Shown: positions 15,346 through 24,569, counted from the first letter of the stretch. The stretch is 64,000 nucleotides of DNA from Polyangiaceae bacterium (GCA_020633235.1 JACKEA010000003.1:744001-808000), one strand, 5' to 3'. The notes: generated from the letters alone by a model not told the origin. Numbers and translations: made by a program.

Positions 15346-16368
15346 TCAGCGACGCGGTGCGCGGCGCAGGTCGAGAACCGGGAGTTCTTGCGACAAGAGC
15401 TCCTGCTTCAGCTCGCTCCAGCTGCGAGGCTCCTCGAGCAGATCGTATTCGCCCTTGCAGGCTCCGGTGTCGTAGCCCTGCATCACGTCGTCGGCGTTCT
15501 TGATGGCTCGGTCGCGGTCTTCGCCGATCAGTTGACCGTACACGTAGAGCTCCGCGGCGACCTGGAGCGCACCCAGCGGGCAGCGCTTGCTCTTGTCGCG
15601 AGCGCGGCGCGCCCGCCGCGCGGCGCGCTGTACGCGCTTGAGCCGCTCGAAGTACATGGGCACGAAGTCCCGTAGGTTTTTGGCGTAGTGGTCTCCCTCC
15701 CACGACTCCAGACCGCGTACTTCGAGCTGCAGCGCCAAGGAGGGTCCGCAGGAAACCCGTGCGCAGGGCGCCACCGTCAGCGCGAACATGCGATAGGCGA
15801 ACTCGGGAATGCCGTCGCGATCCAGGTCCTGGATGCAGGTCGGGCACGCCGGCACGCTCTTGGGTTCCACGAACTCGTCGTGCGAAAGCTCGAGCACCTT
15901 GGGCGCCGCTACGCCGCAGTTGGCGCCGCAGGGCGTGAGGTGCAAGACGACGAACCGCGCTCCATCTCCGTGGAGGTCCCAGAGCAGCTTGCCTCTCTTG
16001 GTCTTCACCACATCGATCATCCCGCTCTCGCCGGTGTGCACCTTGAACGGGCCGGCGCCCACCGCGACGAAGCGCGAGAGCTTGTACGCCGGTGCCTTTG
16101 CCGCCGAGGGATCCATGAGCACGATGGCCGCGTGGTGGTCGGGGATTTCCACGGTCTTCTTCACCAGCCAGCCGTCCCGCGTGGCATCGGCGATCACGCG
16201 GCGCAGGTTGTCCCGGAAGCTCTTCTCCTCCGTGGGAGGCTCCGGCGCGACGGGCTTCGCTGGGGCGGGAGCGGCCACCCGGAAGGAGCTGGGGTCCTCG
16301 GCAGGACGCCCGGTCCCGCACGCCACCGCCAAGAGCGCGAACAGAATCAGCGCGAGACGACGCCGCAT
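15346..16368 (-). CDS. hypothetical lipoprotein in the dap operon
   Basis: This is a secreted lipoprotein of 340 aa with signal MRRRLALILFALLAVAC and a Pro/Ala-rich linker (about residues 22-48). The remainder has paired cysteines (CGANC, CPTC, CARVSC) and IQDLDRDGIPEFAYRM, a short Asp-rich loop like those in calcium-binding or FG-GAP proteins. A basic, Arg-rich stretch (about 260-285) may contact nucleic acid or lipid head groups. The ATG overlaps the dapB stop (TGATG). Why it rides with lysine-biosynthesis genes is unclear; I cannot assign a function. Confidence 0.6.
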   Translation of the reverse strand: MRRRLALILFALLAVACGTGRPAEDPSSFRVAAPAPAKPVAPEPPTEEKSFRDNLRRVIADATRDGWLVKKTVEIPDHHAAIVLMDPSAAKAPAYKLSRFVAVGAGPFKVHTGESGMIDVVKTKRGKLLWDLHGDGARFVVLHLTPCGANCGVAAPKVLELSHDEFVEPKSVPACPTCIQDLDRDGIPEFAYRMFALTVAPCARVSCGPSLALQLEVRGLESWEGDHYAKNLRDFVPMYFERLKRVQRAARRARRARDKSKRCPLGALQVAAELYVYGQLIGEDRDRAIKNADDVMQGYDTGACKGEYDLLEEPRSWSELKQELLSQELPVLDLRRAPRR

Positions 16369-17153
16369 CAGCCCAGAACGTCGGCGATCGTGTACAAGCC
16401 CGGCTTCTTTCCCACGAGGAAGCGAGCGCCGCGCAGCGCACCATGGGCAAACAGCTCGCGACTGGTCGCCCGGTGAGTGAGCTCCAGCCGCTCCCCCGGC
16501 CCCAGCAAGTACACCGTGTGGTCGCCCACCACGTCTCCGCCGCGCACGCCAAACACCCCCATTTCCTCGTCCGTGCGGGCGCCCACTTCGCCGCCACGAC
16601 CGTGCAACTCCCGGAGCTCGCCGCGCACCGCGCGCGCCGCGTCCGCCAACCGCCGAGCCGTGCCGCTGGGCGCGTCCACCTTGCGACGGTGATGGATCTC
16701 CACGATCTCCACGTCGTAGCCGAGCCCCAATCGGCGCAGCGCTTGCTCCACTACCTCGGCCAGCACCTGCACGCCGAGGCTGGTGTTCGGAGCCCACAGC
16801 ACCGGCACGCTCTCGGCCGCCTTGTCGAGCGCCTGCCGCCCGGCCGCGTCCAGATTCGTCGTGCCGCTCATCACGGCCACTTTCTGGCGTGCCGCCACCG
16901 CCAGCAATCCGGGCACCGCAGACGCGACGGAGAAATCCACCACCACGTCGGCTCCCAGGAGCCCCGCGCCCAGATCCGCCGTGGCTTCCACGCCGATGGG
17001 CCCCACACCGGCGATCTCACCCACGTCCCGCCCCTGACCCGGGTCCACGCTGGAGCACACGGCGCCGACGATCTGCACGTCGTCCATGCCATGAGCGAGG
17101 CGAGCCACCGTGGCGCCCATACGCCCGGTGGCTCCGTGCAACGCCAGCCTCAC
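16368..17153 (-). CDS. dapB: 4-hydroxy-tetrahydrodipicolinate reductase
   Basis: DapB reduces hydroxytetrahydrodipicolinate with NAD(P)H in the diaminopimelate/lysine pathway, which feeds peptidoglycan. The nucleotide-binding motif GATGRMG lies at residues 7-13. Substrate binding is marked by VEIHHRRKVDAPSGTA, the DapB signature. FSVASAVPGL and MSGTTNL complete the fold, and the length (261 aa) is standard. The GTG start overlaps the dapA stop (GTGA), so the two are coupled. Confidence 0.95.
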   Translation of the reverse strand: MRLALHGATGRMGATVARLAHGMDDVQIVGAVCSSVDPGQGRDVGEIAGVGPIGVEATADLGAGLLGADVVVDFSVASAVPGLLAVAARQKVAVMSGTTNLDAAGRQALDKAAESVPVLWAPNTSLGVQVLAEVVEQALRRLGLGYDVEIVEIHHRRKVDAPSGTARRLADAARAVRGELRELHGRGGEVGARTDEEMGVFGVRGGDVVGDHTVYLLGPGERLELTHRATSRELFAHGALRGARFLVGKKPGLYTIADVLG

Positions 17154-18043
17154 GACTTCTCGTACTCCGCGACGACTTTGAGAGCGGTCTCTCGCGCTGC
17201 CCCGCTGGCAACCACCAGCGGCAAGCGCACGGCGTCGTTCATGCGACCCTTGGCCGCGAGCACTGCCTTGGGCACCTGCGGATTGGGTTCGATGAACAGC
17301 ACCTTGTGCACCGGGTACAGCGCCAGGTGCTTCTTCCGCGCCGCCTCCCAGTTGCCGGCCTCCACGTCCGTGACGACCTGGCTGACTTGCTTCGGGAAGA
17401 TGTTGGAAGTGACGCTGATCACGCCCTTCACGCCCACCGCCATCATGGAAAGCGTCAGCGGATCGTCGCCGCTCATGAACGTGACGCGATCGCCCGCACG
17501 ACGCAGGACTTCCTGGCAGTACGCCACGTTGCCGGTGGCGTCCTTCACGCCGACGACGTTCTTGCACGCGTCCAAGAGCCGCAGCGTGCTGTCCGCGGAA
17601 AGCTCCACGTTGGTGCGACCGGGAATGTTGTACAGCACCACCGGCGCGCCGACCGCTTCCGCGATGGTGCGCACGTGTTGGAACATGCCTTCCTGGTTCG
17701 GCTTGTTGTAGTAGGGCATCACGATCATCACGGCGTCCGCGCCGGCTTCCAGTGCCGCCTTGCTCGCGTCGATGCTCTTCTTGGTGTTATTCGAGCCGGT
17801 TCCCGCCAAGATCGGCACCTTGCCCTTGGCGAGCTTCACCGTGCGCTGGATCACCTCGCGCTGCTCGGCGTCCGTCAGGGTCGGCGTCTCGCCGGTGGTG
17901 CCGCAGGGCACGAGCCCGGCGATGCCGCCATCGAGCTGCCCGGTCACGAGGGCGTCGAAGGCGTCCCAGTCGATGGCGCTTCCGTCTTTGGTGAAGGGGG
18001 TGACGAGCGCCGTGTAGGCGCCGCGAAGCTGTAGACCGCTCAT
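17150..18043 (-). CDS. dapA: 4-hydroxy-tetrahydrodipicolinate synthase
   Basis: DapA condenses pyruvate with aspartate semialdehyde. The aldolase active site is complete: Schiff-base lysine K167 (VGVKDATG), Y138 in LYNIPGRT, T49-T50 in CGTTGETPT and R143. At 297 aa it is of normal length. The ATG at 18041-18043 fits the family N-terminus (GAYTALVTPF follows); a longer upstream extension has no family support. dapB follows with a 4-base overlap, and two uncharacterised genes complete the run. Confidence 0.96.
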   Translation of the reverse strand: MSGLQLRGAYTALVTPFTKDGSAIDWDAFDALVTGQLDGGIAGLVPCGTTGETPTLTDAEQREVIQRTVKLAKGKVPILAGTGSNNTKKSIDASKAALEAGADAVMIVMPYYNKPNQEGMFQHVRTIAEAVGAPVVLYNIPGRTNVELSADSTLRLLDACKNVVGVKDATGNVAYCQEVLRRAGDRVTFMSGDDPLTLSMMAVGVKGVISVTSNIFPKQVSQVVTDVEAGNWEAARKKHLALYPVHKVLFIEPNPQVPKAVLAAKGRMNDAVRLPLVVASGAARETALKVVAEYEKS

Positions 18044-18169
18044 GCCGAGACTATTTGCCTCTTGGGCAGCGAACGCAACTTCCATGAGACTGCGCGCACA
18101 TCTCGCGACCTTGCGCCGCATCCGGGTCCGCCGGGTGCTCCCCGCTGGCAGCACGCGCTTCGTCCTTCA

Positions 18170-18194
18170 TTTTTGTCGGTCCGGCGCGAAGCCC
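18170..18194 (+). repeat. REP-like element copy b
   Basis: TTTTTGTCGGTCCGGCGCG followed by AAGCCC. It lies 38 bases beyond the lipase stop, in the space before dapA. An oppositely oriented copy lies on the other side of the lipase gene at 19525-19559, so the two flank it like terminal inverted repeats. Confidence 0.55.
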
Positions 18195-18231
18195 GTCCCG
18201 CTGCGGAGCCCGTGGCAGCGGCGCGCTGCGC

Positions 18232-19446
18232 TCACCCCCCGGCGCAGGCGCGCTTCAGCACCGCATACACGTCGGGATGATTCTGCAGCTCCTGGTGCAC
18301 CATGCCCCCGAGGCAGCTCGTCTCGAAGTGGGCGCCCGGATCCATGCGCGCCGGGCCGGAAGCGCTCGGCACGCGCACGAGCACGTCGCCCGCCAGCCAA
18401 CCGAGAGGATGGTGCGGGTCGGAAGTGATGGTGGCCGAGACGAAGTAGTAGCTGGCCTGGGGCAGGAGCCGCGCTGGCTCATCGCCGTCGAGCACCTGGC
18501 CGCGCCGGAGGTCCTGCATCCCCGCGCTGCGGCGCCGGAGGATTTCGCCGGGGATCCGAGTGCTGGGCCAGTCGATGCCGGCGAGCAGCGTGGCGGCGGC
18601 GCTTCCGAGCTGCTCCAGCGGCGCGCCCTGGTGCGGCGAGCCCAGCGAGAACACCCGGCTCACCCGCGAGGGCCAACCGTACCCTCGCTCGACGGCTTGG
18701 TGACACGCGCTCTGCAGCACCAGGCCCCCCATGCTGTGGCCGACCAGCACCAGCTCTTGCGGGAGGCGTTGCTCGAAGGCCCGCTCCAAGGCGTCGGCCA
18801 AGAGGCTGCCGTTTTCCACGACTCGGCGCCCGGAGTTATAGCGCACGAACAGCGGCGCAAGCCCCGCGTCTTTCTCCAGCAAGGTGCCGAAGCACTGCGC
18901 GGCGTCCCCGTGGGCCTCGAAGGCGTTGAAGCACCAGGACCACTCCGTGGTGCCGAGCCCGTGAACGTACACGGCGAGCCGCGCGGGCAGCTCTGGAGTG
19001 CCGGAGGTGGCGTCCAGGTAGCGATCGCGGAAGCGCAGCGAGAGGCCCAGATCCAGGGGATTGTTCGAGCGCTGCAGGTAATCCCCGACGGCCCCATTGA
19101 GGGCGCCGAGGGCGGCGTCCGAGATCCATGCGGCGGTGCCCGCGATGTCGGAGCGCATCTCGATGGGCTCCGCTTCGTCCGCCAGGCGCCCGAGCACGGG
19201 CTCGAGCCCCGCGTCCGTGATGAACCGGACGGCGTGATTCACGCCACGCACGGAGCCCAGGGTGATGGCCAGAGACGCTCGGTACACGCCGTCTGCCAGC
19301 TTGGCCGGTCCGGAAAGCTCCGGCGAGACGTCGAGCACGCGCAGCGCATTGCGACGAATCGAGGCGTGCCCCTCTTCGACCATGTCCGCGGTGAAGTCGA
19401 CCGCGTCGTGGATCAGCGCCTTGAGGCCGCGAACGCGTCGTCTCAT
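18232..19446 (-). CDS. alpha/beta-hydrolase, PGAP1/lipase-like
   Basis: This is an esterase/lipase-type alpha/beta hydrolase of 404 aa. AVYVHGLGTTEWSW gives the oxyanion strand, and LVLVGHSMGGLVLQSA carries the nucleophile Ser (about residue 237). FSLGSPHQGAPL follows, and a late MVHQELQNHPDVY probably supplies the catalytic His. The first 180 residues are an alpha-helical region with no known match that I can name. No signal peptide is seen. I take the ATG at 19444-19446; upstream in-frame extension runs into a Gly/Arg-rich repeat and is unlikely to be coding. Confidence 0.8.
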   Translation of the reverse strand: MRRRVRGLKALIHDAVDFTADMVEEGHASIRRNALRVLDVSPELSGPAKLADGVYRASLAITLGSVRGVNHAVRFITDAGLEPVLGRLADEAEPIEMRSDIAGTAAWISDAALGALNGAVGDYLQRSNNPLDLGLSLRFRDRYLDATSGTPELPARLAVYVHGLGTTEWSWCFNAFEAHGDAAQCFGTLLEKDAGLAPLFVRYNSGRRVVENGSLLADALERAFEQRLPQELVLVGHSMGGLVLQSACHQAVERGYGWPSRVSRVFSLGSPHQGAPLEQLGSAAATLLAGIDWPSTRIPGEILRRRSAGMQDLRRGQVLDGDEPARLLPQASYYFVSATITSDPHHPLGWLAGDVLVRVPSASGPARMDPGAHFETSCLGGMVHQELQNHPDVYAVLKRACAGG

Positions 19447-19499
19447 CGAGAGACGAAGAGGGTAGCACGGGGGTCGGCGGGGCCGCCCCGCGGCGGCCC

Positions 19500-19559
19500 G
19501 GGCGGGCGGGTTCCGCGACGGCCTGGGCGGGCGGGTTCCGCGGCGGACCAACAAAAAAG
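19500..19559 (-). repeat. REP-like element copy c with truncated tandem duplicate
   Basis: Two 25-base units in tandem, each starting GGGCGGGCGGGTTCCGCG, at 19500-19524 and 19525-19549, differ at only a few positions. The second continues into the full element end (GGACCAACAAAAAAG). It lies between the divergent lipase and hemerythrin genes. Confidence 0.6.
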
Positions 19560-19717
19560 AAGACGGCCCGCAGGTGGGTCACGGGGCTTTGGAGCGCTGC
19601 AAAGGGCAGGAGTCGCGGGCGTGCTGAGCCACGTCATTTGCGTTTGCGCAAGTCGGCCGTACGAACACCCGGAATCGGCCTCGTGTCGCACGCAGGCCTC
19701 GTCAGGAGAACACGCGC

Positions 19718-20125
19718 ATGCCCGCAATCACTTGGGGACCCCAGATTCAGCTCGGTATCGAGGTGATCGACTCCCAGCACAAGCGCTTGGTGGATCTGAT
19801 CAACGAGCTCGGCCAGGCCATGGACGACGGTCGCGGCCCCGAGGTGATGGCCAAGACGCTCACGGAGCTGGTGGACTACACCCACTACCACTTCAAGACG
19901 GAAGAGACGCTGCTCCACGAGCACGACTACGAAGATCTGAAGCAGCACCGCCGCGAGCATCGGATCTTCACGGACCAGATCGAGATCTACAAGGACCGCT
20001 TCGAGTCGGGATTCCAGAGCGTGACGAAAGCGCTGATGGACTACCTGAGCGGCTGGCTCGTCACGCACATCACGGTGTCCGACCGCGCCTACCTGGAAAC
20101 GCTGAAAGAAGGCGGAGTGAAGTAG
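19718..20125 (+). CDS. bacteriohemerythrin
   Basis: This is a single-domain bacterial hemerythrin (135 aa), a four-helix bundle that binds O2 at a di-iron centre. All seven ligands are in place: H21, H58, E62, H77, H81, H117 and D122 (motifs DSQHKRL, HYHFKTEE, HRREH, THITVSD). It starts at ATG with AGGAG 8 bases upstream. Such proteins store or deliver oxygen, or sense it, in microaerobic and predatory bacteria. It ends exactly where the convergent rsmB gene ends, with no spacer. Confidence 0.95.
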   Translation: MPAITWGPQIQLGIEVIDSQHKRLVDLINELGQAMDDGRGPEVMAKTLTELVDYTHYHFKTEETLLHEHDYEDLKQHRREHRIFTDQIEIYKDRFESGFQSVTKALMDYLSGWLVTHITVSDRAYLETLKEGGVK

Positions 20126-21415
20126 TCACGCCGGCCGGCGGAAGCTCGCGACGAAGTAGCCTTCCGTTCCGTGCCGATGGGGCAACAGAAAGGAGCTCGT
20201 GGCGCCGGGCGTGAGCAGGTGCGCGAGCTCCGGTGCGTCGAAGGGTGCCGCTTCGAGCACGTCGGAGACCCGCTTGCACAGCGCGGGGCCTTCTTCCGGC
20301 AACACGCTGCAGACCGCGAACACCACGCGACCGCCCGGCTTCGCGTGGCGGAGGGCGCGACGCAGGATCTGCTCCGCGAGCTTGGCCAGCCGCGCGGGAT
20401 CTTCGGCGCGCAAGCGATGGGCGATCTCCGGGCGGCGCTCGAGAGTGCCGACGCCGGTGCAGGGGGCGTCCACCAACACGCGGTCGAAGGCTTCCGGCAC
20501 GCCGCCGCTGCCCACGGTCCAGTCCACGCCCGCGGTGTGCACGGCCGAGAGCCCGAGGCGCGCGCTCTCGCTGTCGAGGGCCGCGAGCTTCTCGGGGTAC
20601 AGATCCGTGGCCCACACTTCGCCGGCAGCGCCCACTTGCTCCGCGAGCAGCGTGGTCTTCTGACCGCGCCCCGCGCAGGCGTCGAGCACGCGCTCTCCCG
20701 GGCGGGCACCGAGGGCGAGACCCACGACCTGCGCGCCCTCTTCTTGAATCACGAAGCGGCCTTCCGCGAAGCCTTCGCGCAGGCGTAGATCGCCGCCGCC
20801 GGTGAGCAGCCGCGCGCGGGGGGAAGCGCGCCCTGGCTCCGCCTCTTCCAGCCACGCGGGCAACGGTGCGTCACCCACCACGCGCACGCCGACCTTCACG
20901 CCGCGCCCCGGGTCCGCGCCCACGAGAGCGCGCGCTTCGTCGTCTCCCACCGCAGCGGTGAGCCGCTCCCAGAGCCAGGGCGGCACGCTCTCCACCACCG
21001 CCTGGCCACGCGAGAGCTCGAGCGGTGCGGAGGCGACTTTGCGCAGCACCGCGTTGGCGAAACCCGCGACGCGCTTGCCCTGCTCCCGGGTGATGGCACC
21101 GACCGCGGCGTTCACCGCCGCGTGGGCGGGCACGCGATCGAGGAGCAGGATCTGATAGGCCGCCACCAGCATGTGGGCGACCGCCGCCGGATGCGTCTTG
21201 CCGAGCCCGCGCGGCGCGAAGCGCGACAGCCGCGTGAGCAGCGCGGCGCGACAGCGCAAGGTGCCGTAGCTGAGCTCCGTCGCCAGTGCGCGATCCCTGG
21301 GGTCGAGCTCCGGATGCCGCGCGAGCTCCGCGTCGAGGGCCGCCGCGGCGAAGGCGCCGTCGCGCTCCACGCGCGTGACCACCCGCGCGGCGATGCTGCG
21401 AGCGTCCGTCTTCAC
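20126..21415 (-). CDS. rsmB: 16S rRNA m5C methyltransferase (RsmB/Sun family)
   Basis: This is the family that makes 5-methylcytosine at 16S rRNA C967. An N-terminal NusB-like domain (about residues 1-140, ending FANAVLRKV) precedes the methyltransferase. Motif I is LDACAGRGQKTTLLAE. The two catalytic cysteines lie in VDAPCTGVGTLERRPEI (about 318) and VFAVCSVLPEEG (about 368). At 429 aa it is normal. The start is a GTG overlapping the rseP stop (GTGA), so it is translated with rseP. The nearly related RsmF lacks the NusB-like part, which supports RsmB. Confidence 0.9.
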   Translation of the reverse strand: MKTDARSIAARVVTRVERDGAFAAAALDAELARHPELDPRDRALATELSYGTLRCRAALLTRLSRFAPRGLGKTHPAAVAHMLVAAYQILLLDRVPAHAAVNAAVGAITREQGKRVAGFANAVLRKVASAPLELSRGQAVVESVPPWLWERLTAAVGDDEARALVGADPGRGVKVGVRVVGDAPLPAWLEEAEPGRASPRARLLTGGGDLRLREGFAEGRFVIQEEGAQVVGLALGARPGERVLDACAGRGQKTTLLAEQVGAAGEVWATDLYPEKLAALDSESARLGLSAVHTAGVDWTVGSGGVPEAFDRVLVDAPCTGVGTLERRPEIAHRLRAEDPARLAKLAEQILRRALRHAKPGGRVVFAVCSVLPEEGPALCKRVSDVLEAAPFDAPELAHLLTPGATSSFLLPHRHGTEGYFVASFRRPA

Positions 21416-23088
21416 CCGGTGAGCTCGCGCAGCTGACCGACGATCACGTCCCAGCGACGCTCCACGTCGTTTTTGAAGGCCAGCGCCATCAGGCCGACCA
21501 GGATCATCATGCCCACCAAGTGGGCGATCTCTCGCACCCGGAGCGGCAGCGGTCGGCGCAGCACGGCCTCTATGGCGAAGAACATCAGATGTCCGCCATC
21601 GAGCACCGGGATGGGCAACAGATTCACGAGCCCCAGGTTGATGCTGATGAGGGCCATCACCCACACGAAGAAGTCGGGGCCCTTGCGTCCTTCCTCCCCC
21701 GCCACCTCGTAGATGGTGATGGGACCGGATAGAGATTTCAGGCTGATCCGTCCCTGGGCCAAGCGCACGATGCCGATCATCACGAAACGCGTGACGTCTA
21801 CCGTCTCTTCGATGGCCTTCTCCATCGCGTAGCGAACCGGCGTCGGGTGGTCGACCTGCTTCTCCGGCGCCAGGGGGATCCAATGCTGCACCCTGAGCAC
21901 GTAACGCGCGAAGGTCTGACCGTGCTCGTCCGTGAAGTCCTCGCGCCGCATCTGGAACGTTCCGGAGCGCTCACGACCCTCCCGGGCGGCCAGGTAGTCG
22001 ATGCGGTGGGGTCTATCCGGCGCCGCCAGCACGCGCTCGCGAAAGGTGGACCAAGCAGGGACGGGCTCGTCGTCCAAGCGCAGGATCTTGTCTCCGGGGC
22101 GCAAGCCGGCCTTGTGCAGGTAGCTGTCTTCCGGAACCACCGCGGCGTACAGATCTGCCAGCTCGATGCCGGTGCTGGAGGAGAGATCCGTTCCGCTGGC
22201 GTCCGGCGTGAGCGCGACCACGCCGGACTCGAACACCGCCATGTTCGCCAATCCGCCCAGTGCTTCCGGGACCGTCACCGGCCGCAGGTACGTGACCGGC
22301 ACGGTCTCGCCGCGGTTTTCGGACAGCGCGCGATCGAGATCCATGAAGCGCCGCACGGGCTGCCCGGCCACGTGGGTGATGACGTCGAAGCTCCGGAGGC
22401 CCGCGCGAAACGCTGGGGAATCCGTATTGGCGATGCCGATCACGGCGGCCGGGGCGGAGGGCTGGATGCCCACGGTGCCCACCCGCTCGACGATGTCGAG
22501 CTCGCGGCGCTCGACGGTCTCCTCCGCGGTGACCTCCACCTCCACCTGCTTGTTGTCGCGAAACACCGTGAAGCGCACCGGCTTGCTCGGGTTCTTGCTG
22601 ACGATGCGCTTGAGCTCGTCGAAGGTACCGACGTCTTGCCCGTTCACCGCCATGATGCGGTCGCCGGGAAACAGCTTGCCCGCCGCAGGGTGGCCCGGCA
22701 GCACCACGCCCACCGTGGGCGGCAGGAAGGGCCCGTCGGTGACGAACACGGAGAAGTACAGGAGGACCGGGAACACCAGGTTCATCATTGGCCCGGCCAG
22801 CACCACGATGATGCGCTTGTAGATGGGCAGGGACTCGAAGGTGCGGTTCTTGTCCTCCGGCAAGACGATGTCCGTCTTGCTCGCTTCCAGCATCTTCACG
22901 TAGCCGCCCAGGGGCAGCAGGCTGATGCAATACTCCGTTTCCCGGCCCCGGAGCCGCAGGATCTTCGGGCCGAAGCCCAGACTGAAGGTGAGCACCTTGA
23001 CGCCGAAGATCTTGGCGAAGGCGAAGTGTCCGAGCTCGTGGACGAAGATGAGTGAGCTCACCAGGATGACGAAGTAGAGGAGGTCCAT
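21412..23088 (-). CDS. rseP: site-2 intramembrane zinc metalloprotease RseP
   Basis: RseP cuts membrane-bound anti-sigma factors and remnant signal peptides inside the membrane. The zinc site is HELGH at residues 17-21, with the second part in LLPIPVLDGGH near the C-terminus (about 490-500). Two PDZ-like domains lie between (GVVLPGHPAAGKLFPGDRI; SYLHKAGLRPGDKILRL). At 558 aa it is longer than E. coli RseP (450 aa); the extra length lies in and around the PDZ region. I chose the ATG at 23086-23088 because the family starts right at the first membrane helix. It is upstream of and coupled to rsmB. Confidence 0.93.
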   Translation of the reverse strand: MDLLYFVILVSSLIFVHELGHFAFAKIFGVKVLTFSLGFGPKILRLRGRETEYCISLLPLGGYVKMLEASKTDIVLPEDKNRTFESLPIYKRIIVVLAGPMMNLVFPVLLYFSVFVTDGPFLPPTVGVVLPGHPAAGKLFPGDRIMAVNGQDVGTFDELKRIVSKNPSKPVRFTVFRDNKQVEVEVTAEETVERRELDIVERVGTVGIQPSAPAAVIGIANTDSPAFRAGLRSFDVITHVAGQPVRRFMDLDRALSENRGETVPVTYLRPVTVPEALGGLANMAVFESGVVALTPDASGTDLSSSTGIELADLYAAVVPEDSYLHKAGLRPGDKILRLDDEPVPAWSTFRERVLAAPDRPHRIDYLAAREGRERSGTFQMRREDFTDEHGQTFARYVLRVQHWIPLAPEKQVDHPTPVRYAMEKAIEETVDVTRFVMIGIVRLAQGRISLKSLSGPITIYEVAGEEGRKGPDFFVWVMALISINLGLVNLLPIPVLDGGHLMFFAIEAVLRRPLPLRVREIAHLVGMMILVGLMALAFKNDVERRWDVIVGQLRELTG

Positions 23089-23167
23089 CGCGGTGGGCCG
23101 GGCGTCTGGCCTCGAAAGAGGGGCGCGAGCGTAGCATGAGGCGAAAGGCCCGGGTACCTTCCGGCCC

Positions 23168-23647
23168 ATGACCAGCGTTCCGCGCGGAAAGACGCCGCGA
23201 GAGTGCCGTGTGCAGCTCCACCAGCTGATGCTCCCCGAACACGCCAATGCCTACGGCAACGTGCACGGCGGCCTGATCATGAAGATGGTGGACGAGACCG
23301 GCGGCATCGCCGCCATGCGCCACGCGCAGCGGCCCTGCGTGACGGTGGCGATGGACTCGATGACGTTCGTCTCGCCCGTGCACGTGGGCGAGCTCTTGGC
23401 CTGCGTGGCGAGCGTGAACTTCGTGGGCAAGAGCTCTCTCGAGGTCGGCGTGCGCGTGCACGCGGAGAATCCCATCACCGGCGAGGTCACGCATACGAAC
23501 TCCGCGTATCTCGTGTACGTCGCGCTCGACGACGACGGCAACCCCACCAGCGTGCCGCCGCTCGTTCTCGAAACCGAGGACGAGCGACGGCGGTTCCGCG
23601 AGGCGGAGGAACGTCAGCAAGCGCGCCTCACCCGACGCAAGAAGTGA
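23168..23647 (+). CDS. acyl-CoA thioesterase (hotdog fold, YciA-like)
   Basis: This hotdog-fold thioesterase (159 aa) hydrolyses acyl-CoA. HANAYGNVHGGLIMKMVDETG is the active-site helix with the conserved Asn, His and Asp. TVAMDSMTFVSPVHVGE and SAYLVYVALDDDGNPTSVPP are the YciA/acyl-CoA hydrolase features. A short charged tail follows. It is divergent from rseP and ends immediately next to the stop of the convergent NmrA-like gene. Confidence 0.9.
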   Translation: MTSVPRGKTPRECRVQLHQLMLPEHANAYGNVHGGLIMKMVDETGGIAAMRHAQRPCVTVAMDSMTFVSPVHVGELLACVASVNFVGKSSLEVGVRVHAENPITGEVTHTNSAYLVYVALDDDGNPTSVPPLVLETEDERRRFREAEERQQARLTRRKK

Positions 23648-24487
23648 TCACCGGAACGCGTCTACGTGCTCGGCGATGAAGGCATCGAAGCGCTGCCCTT
23701 CTTCACCCAAGACGTCCTTCACCACGGGTGACACCTCCGCGGCCCAGCCGTTGGCCTTTATCGCTTCGAGAGCGACGATGCCCTCCACCATCCAATCCGG
23801 AGCGCCGCTCGAGCGCATGCCGGCGGCGAGCTGCTCCGGCGGCAGGTCCACGTAGCGTACGGTGCGTCCCCTCGCCTCGCCGATGACTTCCGCCACCTGT
23901 TCGTCGGATAGCGCCTCGGGCCCCGTCAGGGAGTAGGTCTTTCCCGCGTGGGGGGCGGGATCCACCAGGATTTTCGCCAGCACGCGGCCGATGTCGCGGG
24001 AGCTCAGGTAGGCGCTCTTGCCACCCTTGGAGGCGCCGTAGAAGGCGCCGTCCTTCTTGATGGTGTCCGCTTGGAACTTCACGAAGTTGTCCTGGAAGAA
24101 GAGCGGCCGGACGATGGTGTGGGCGAGACCGCTCGCCTTCAGCGCTTCTTCCACGCGACCGTGCTGCCGTGCGAGGTCGAAGCTGGCGTCGGGAGAGACG
24201 CCGGCCGCGCTCAGCCGCACCACATGGGAGACGCCCGCACGCTTCGCAGCGTCGAGCGCGCGCTCCGCCAGGGGCTCGAAGTGCTCGACGAAGGGCGTGA
24301 TCAGCAAGAGCTGCGTGACACCTTTCAGCGCGGCGTCGAGGCTGGCGGTGTCTTCCAGATCCAACTTCACGTCGTGCTCGCCGCGCGGCGTGCGCACACC
24401 GCAGAGCGCCGTGGCGCCCTCTCGCTCGAGCGCCTTCAGGGTCTGCGTGCCGATGGTTCCCGTAGCTCCGGTGATCAGGATGGTCAT
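23648..24487 (-). CDS. NmrA/SDR-like NAD(P)H-binding protein
   Basis: This is an atypical SDR of the NmrA/YtfG type (279 aa). The Rossmann motif is ILITGATGTIG at the N-terminus, followed by a variable C-terminal substrate lobe. The catalytic YxxxK of classical SDRs is absent, as usual for this group; members act as NAD(P)H:quinone reductases or redox sensors. The ATG has AAAGGA 6-8 bases upstream. It is transcribed divergently from a LysR regulator, with a double operator in the 82-base gap, so it is very likely that regulator's target. Confidence 0.82.
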   Translation of the reverse strand: MTILITGATGTIGTQTLKALEREGATALCGVRTPRGEHDVKLDLEDTASLDAALKGVTQLLLITPFVEHFEPLAERALDAAKRAGVSHVVRLSAAGVSPDASFDLARQHGRVEEALKASGLAHTIVRPLFFQDNFVKFQADTIKKDGAFYGASKGGKSAYLSSRDIGRVLAKILVDPAPHAGKTYSLTGPEALSDEQVAEVIGEARGRTVRYVDLPPEQLAAGMRSSGAPDWMVEGIVALEAIKANGWAAEVSPVVKDVLGEEGQRFDAFIAEHVDAFR

Positions 24488-24528
24488 TGTTCGTTTCCTT
24501 TCGAGCGAGAGCTTGGAGCTGCGCCAAA

Positions 24529-24545
24529 CATGCGGCAACTGCATG
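24529..24545. promoter_or_regulatory. LysR operator half 1: CATGC-N7-GCATG
   Basis: CATGCGGCAACTGCATG is a perfect 5-base dyad separated by 7 bases, of the LysR-box type. Its start lies 22 bases from that of an identical second dyad, about two helical turns, so both face the same side of the DNA. Confidence 0.65.
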
Positions 24546-24550
24546 TTTTA

Positions 24551-24567
24551 CATGCTATAGCTGCATG
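24551..24567. promoter_or_regulatory. LysR operator half 2: CATGC-N7-GCATG
   Basis: CATGCTATAGCTGCATG repeats the dyad of the first site and ends 2 bases before the GTG start of the LysR gene. Binding here should block or autoregulate lysR while the other site faces the NmrA-like gene. Confidence 0.65.
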
Positions 24568-24569
24568 TT

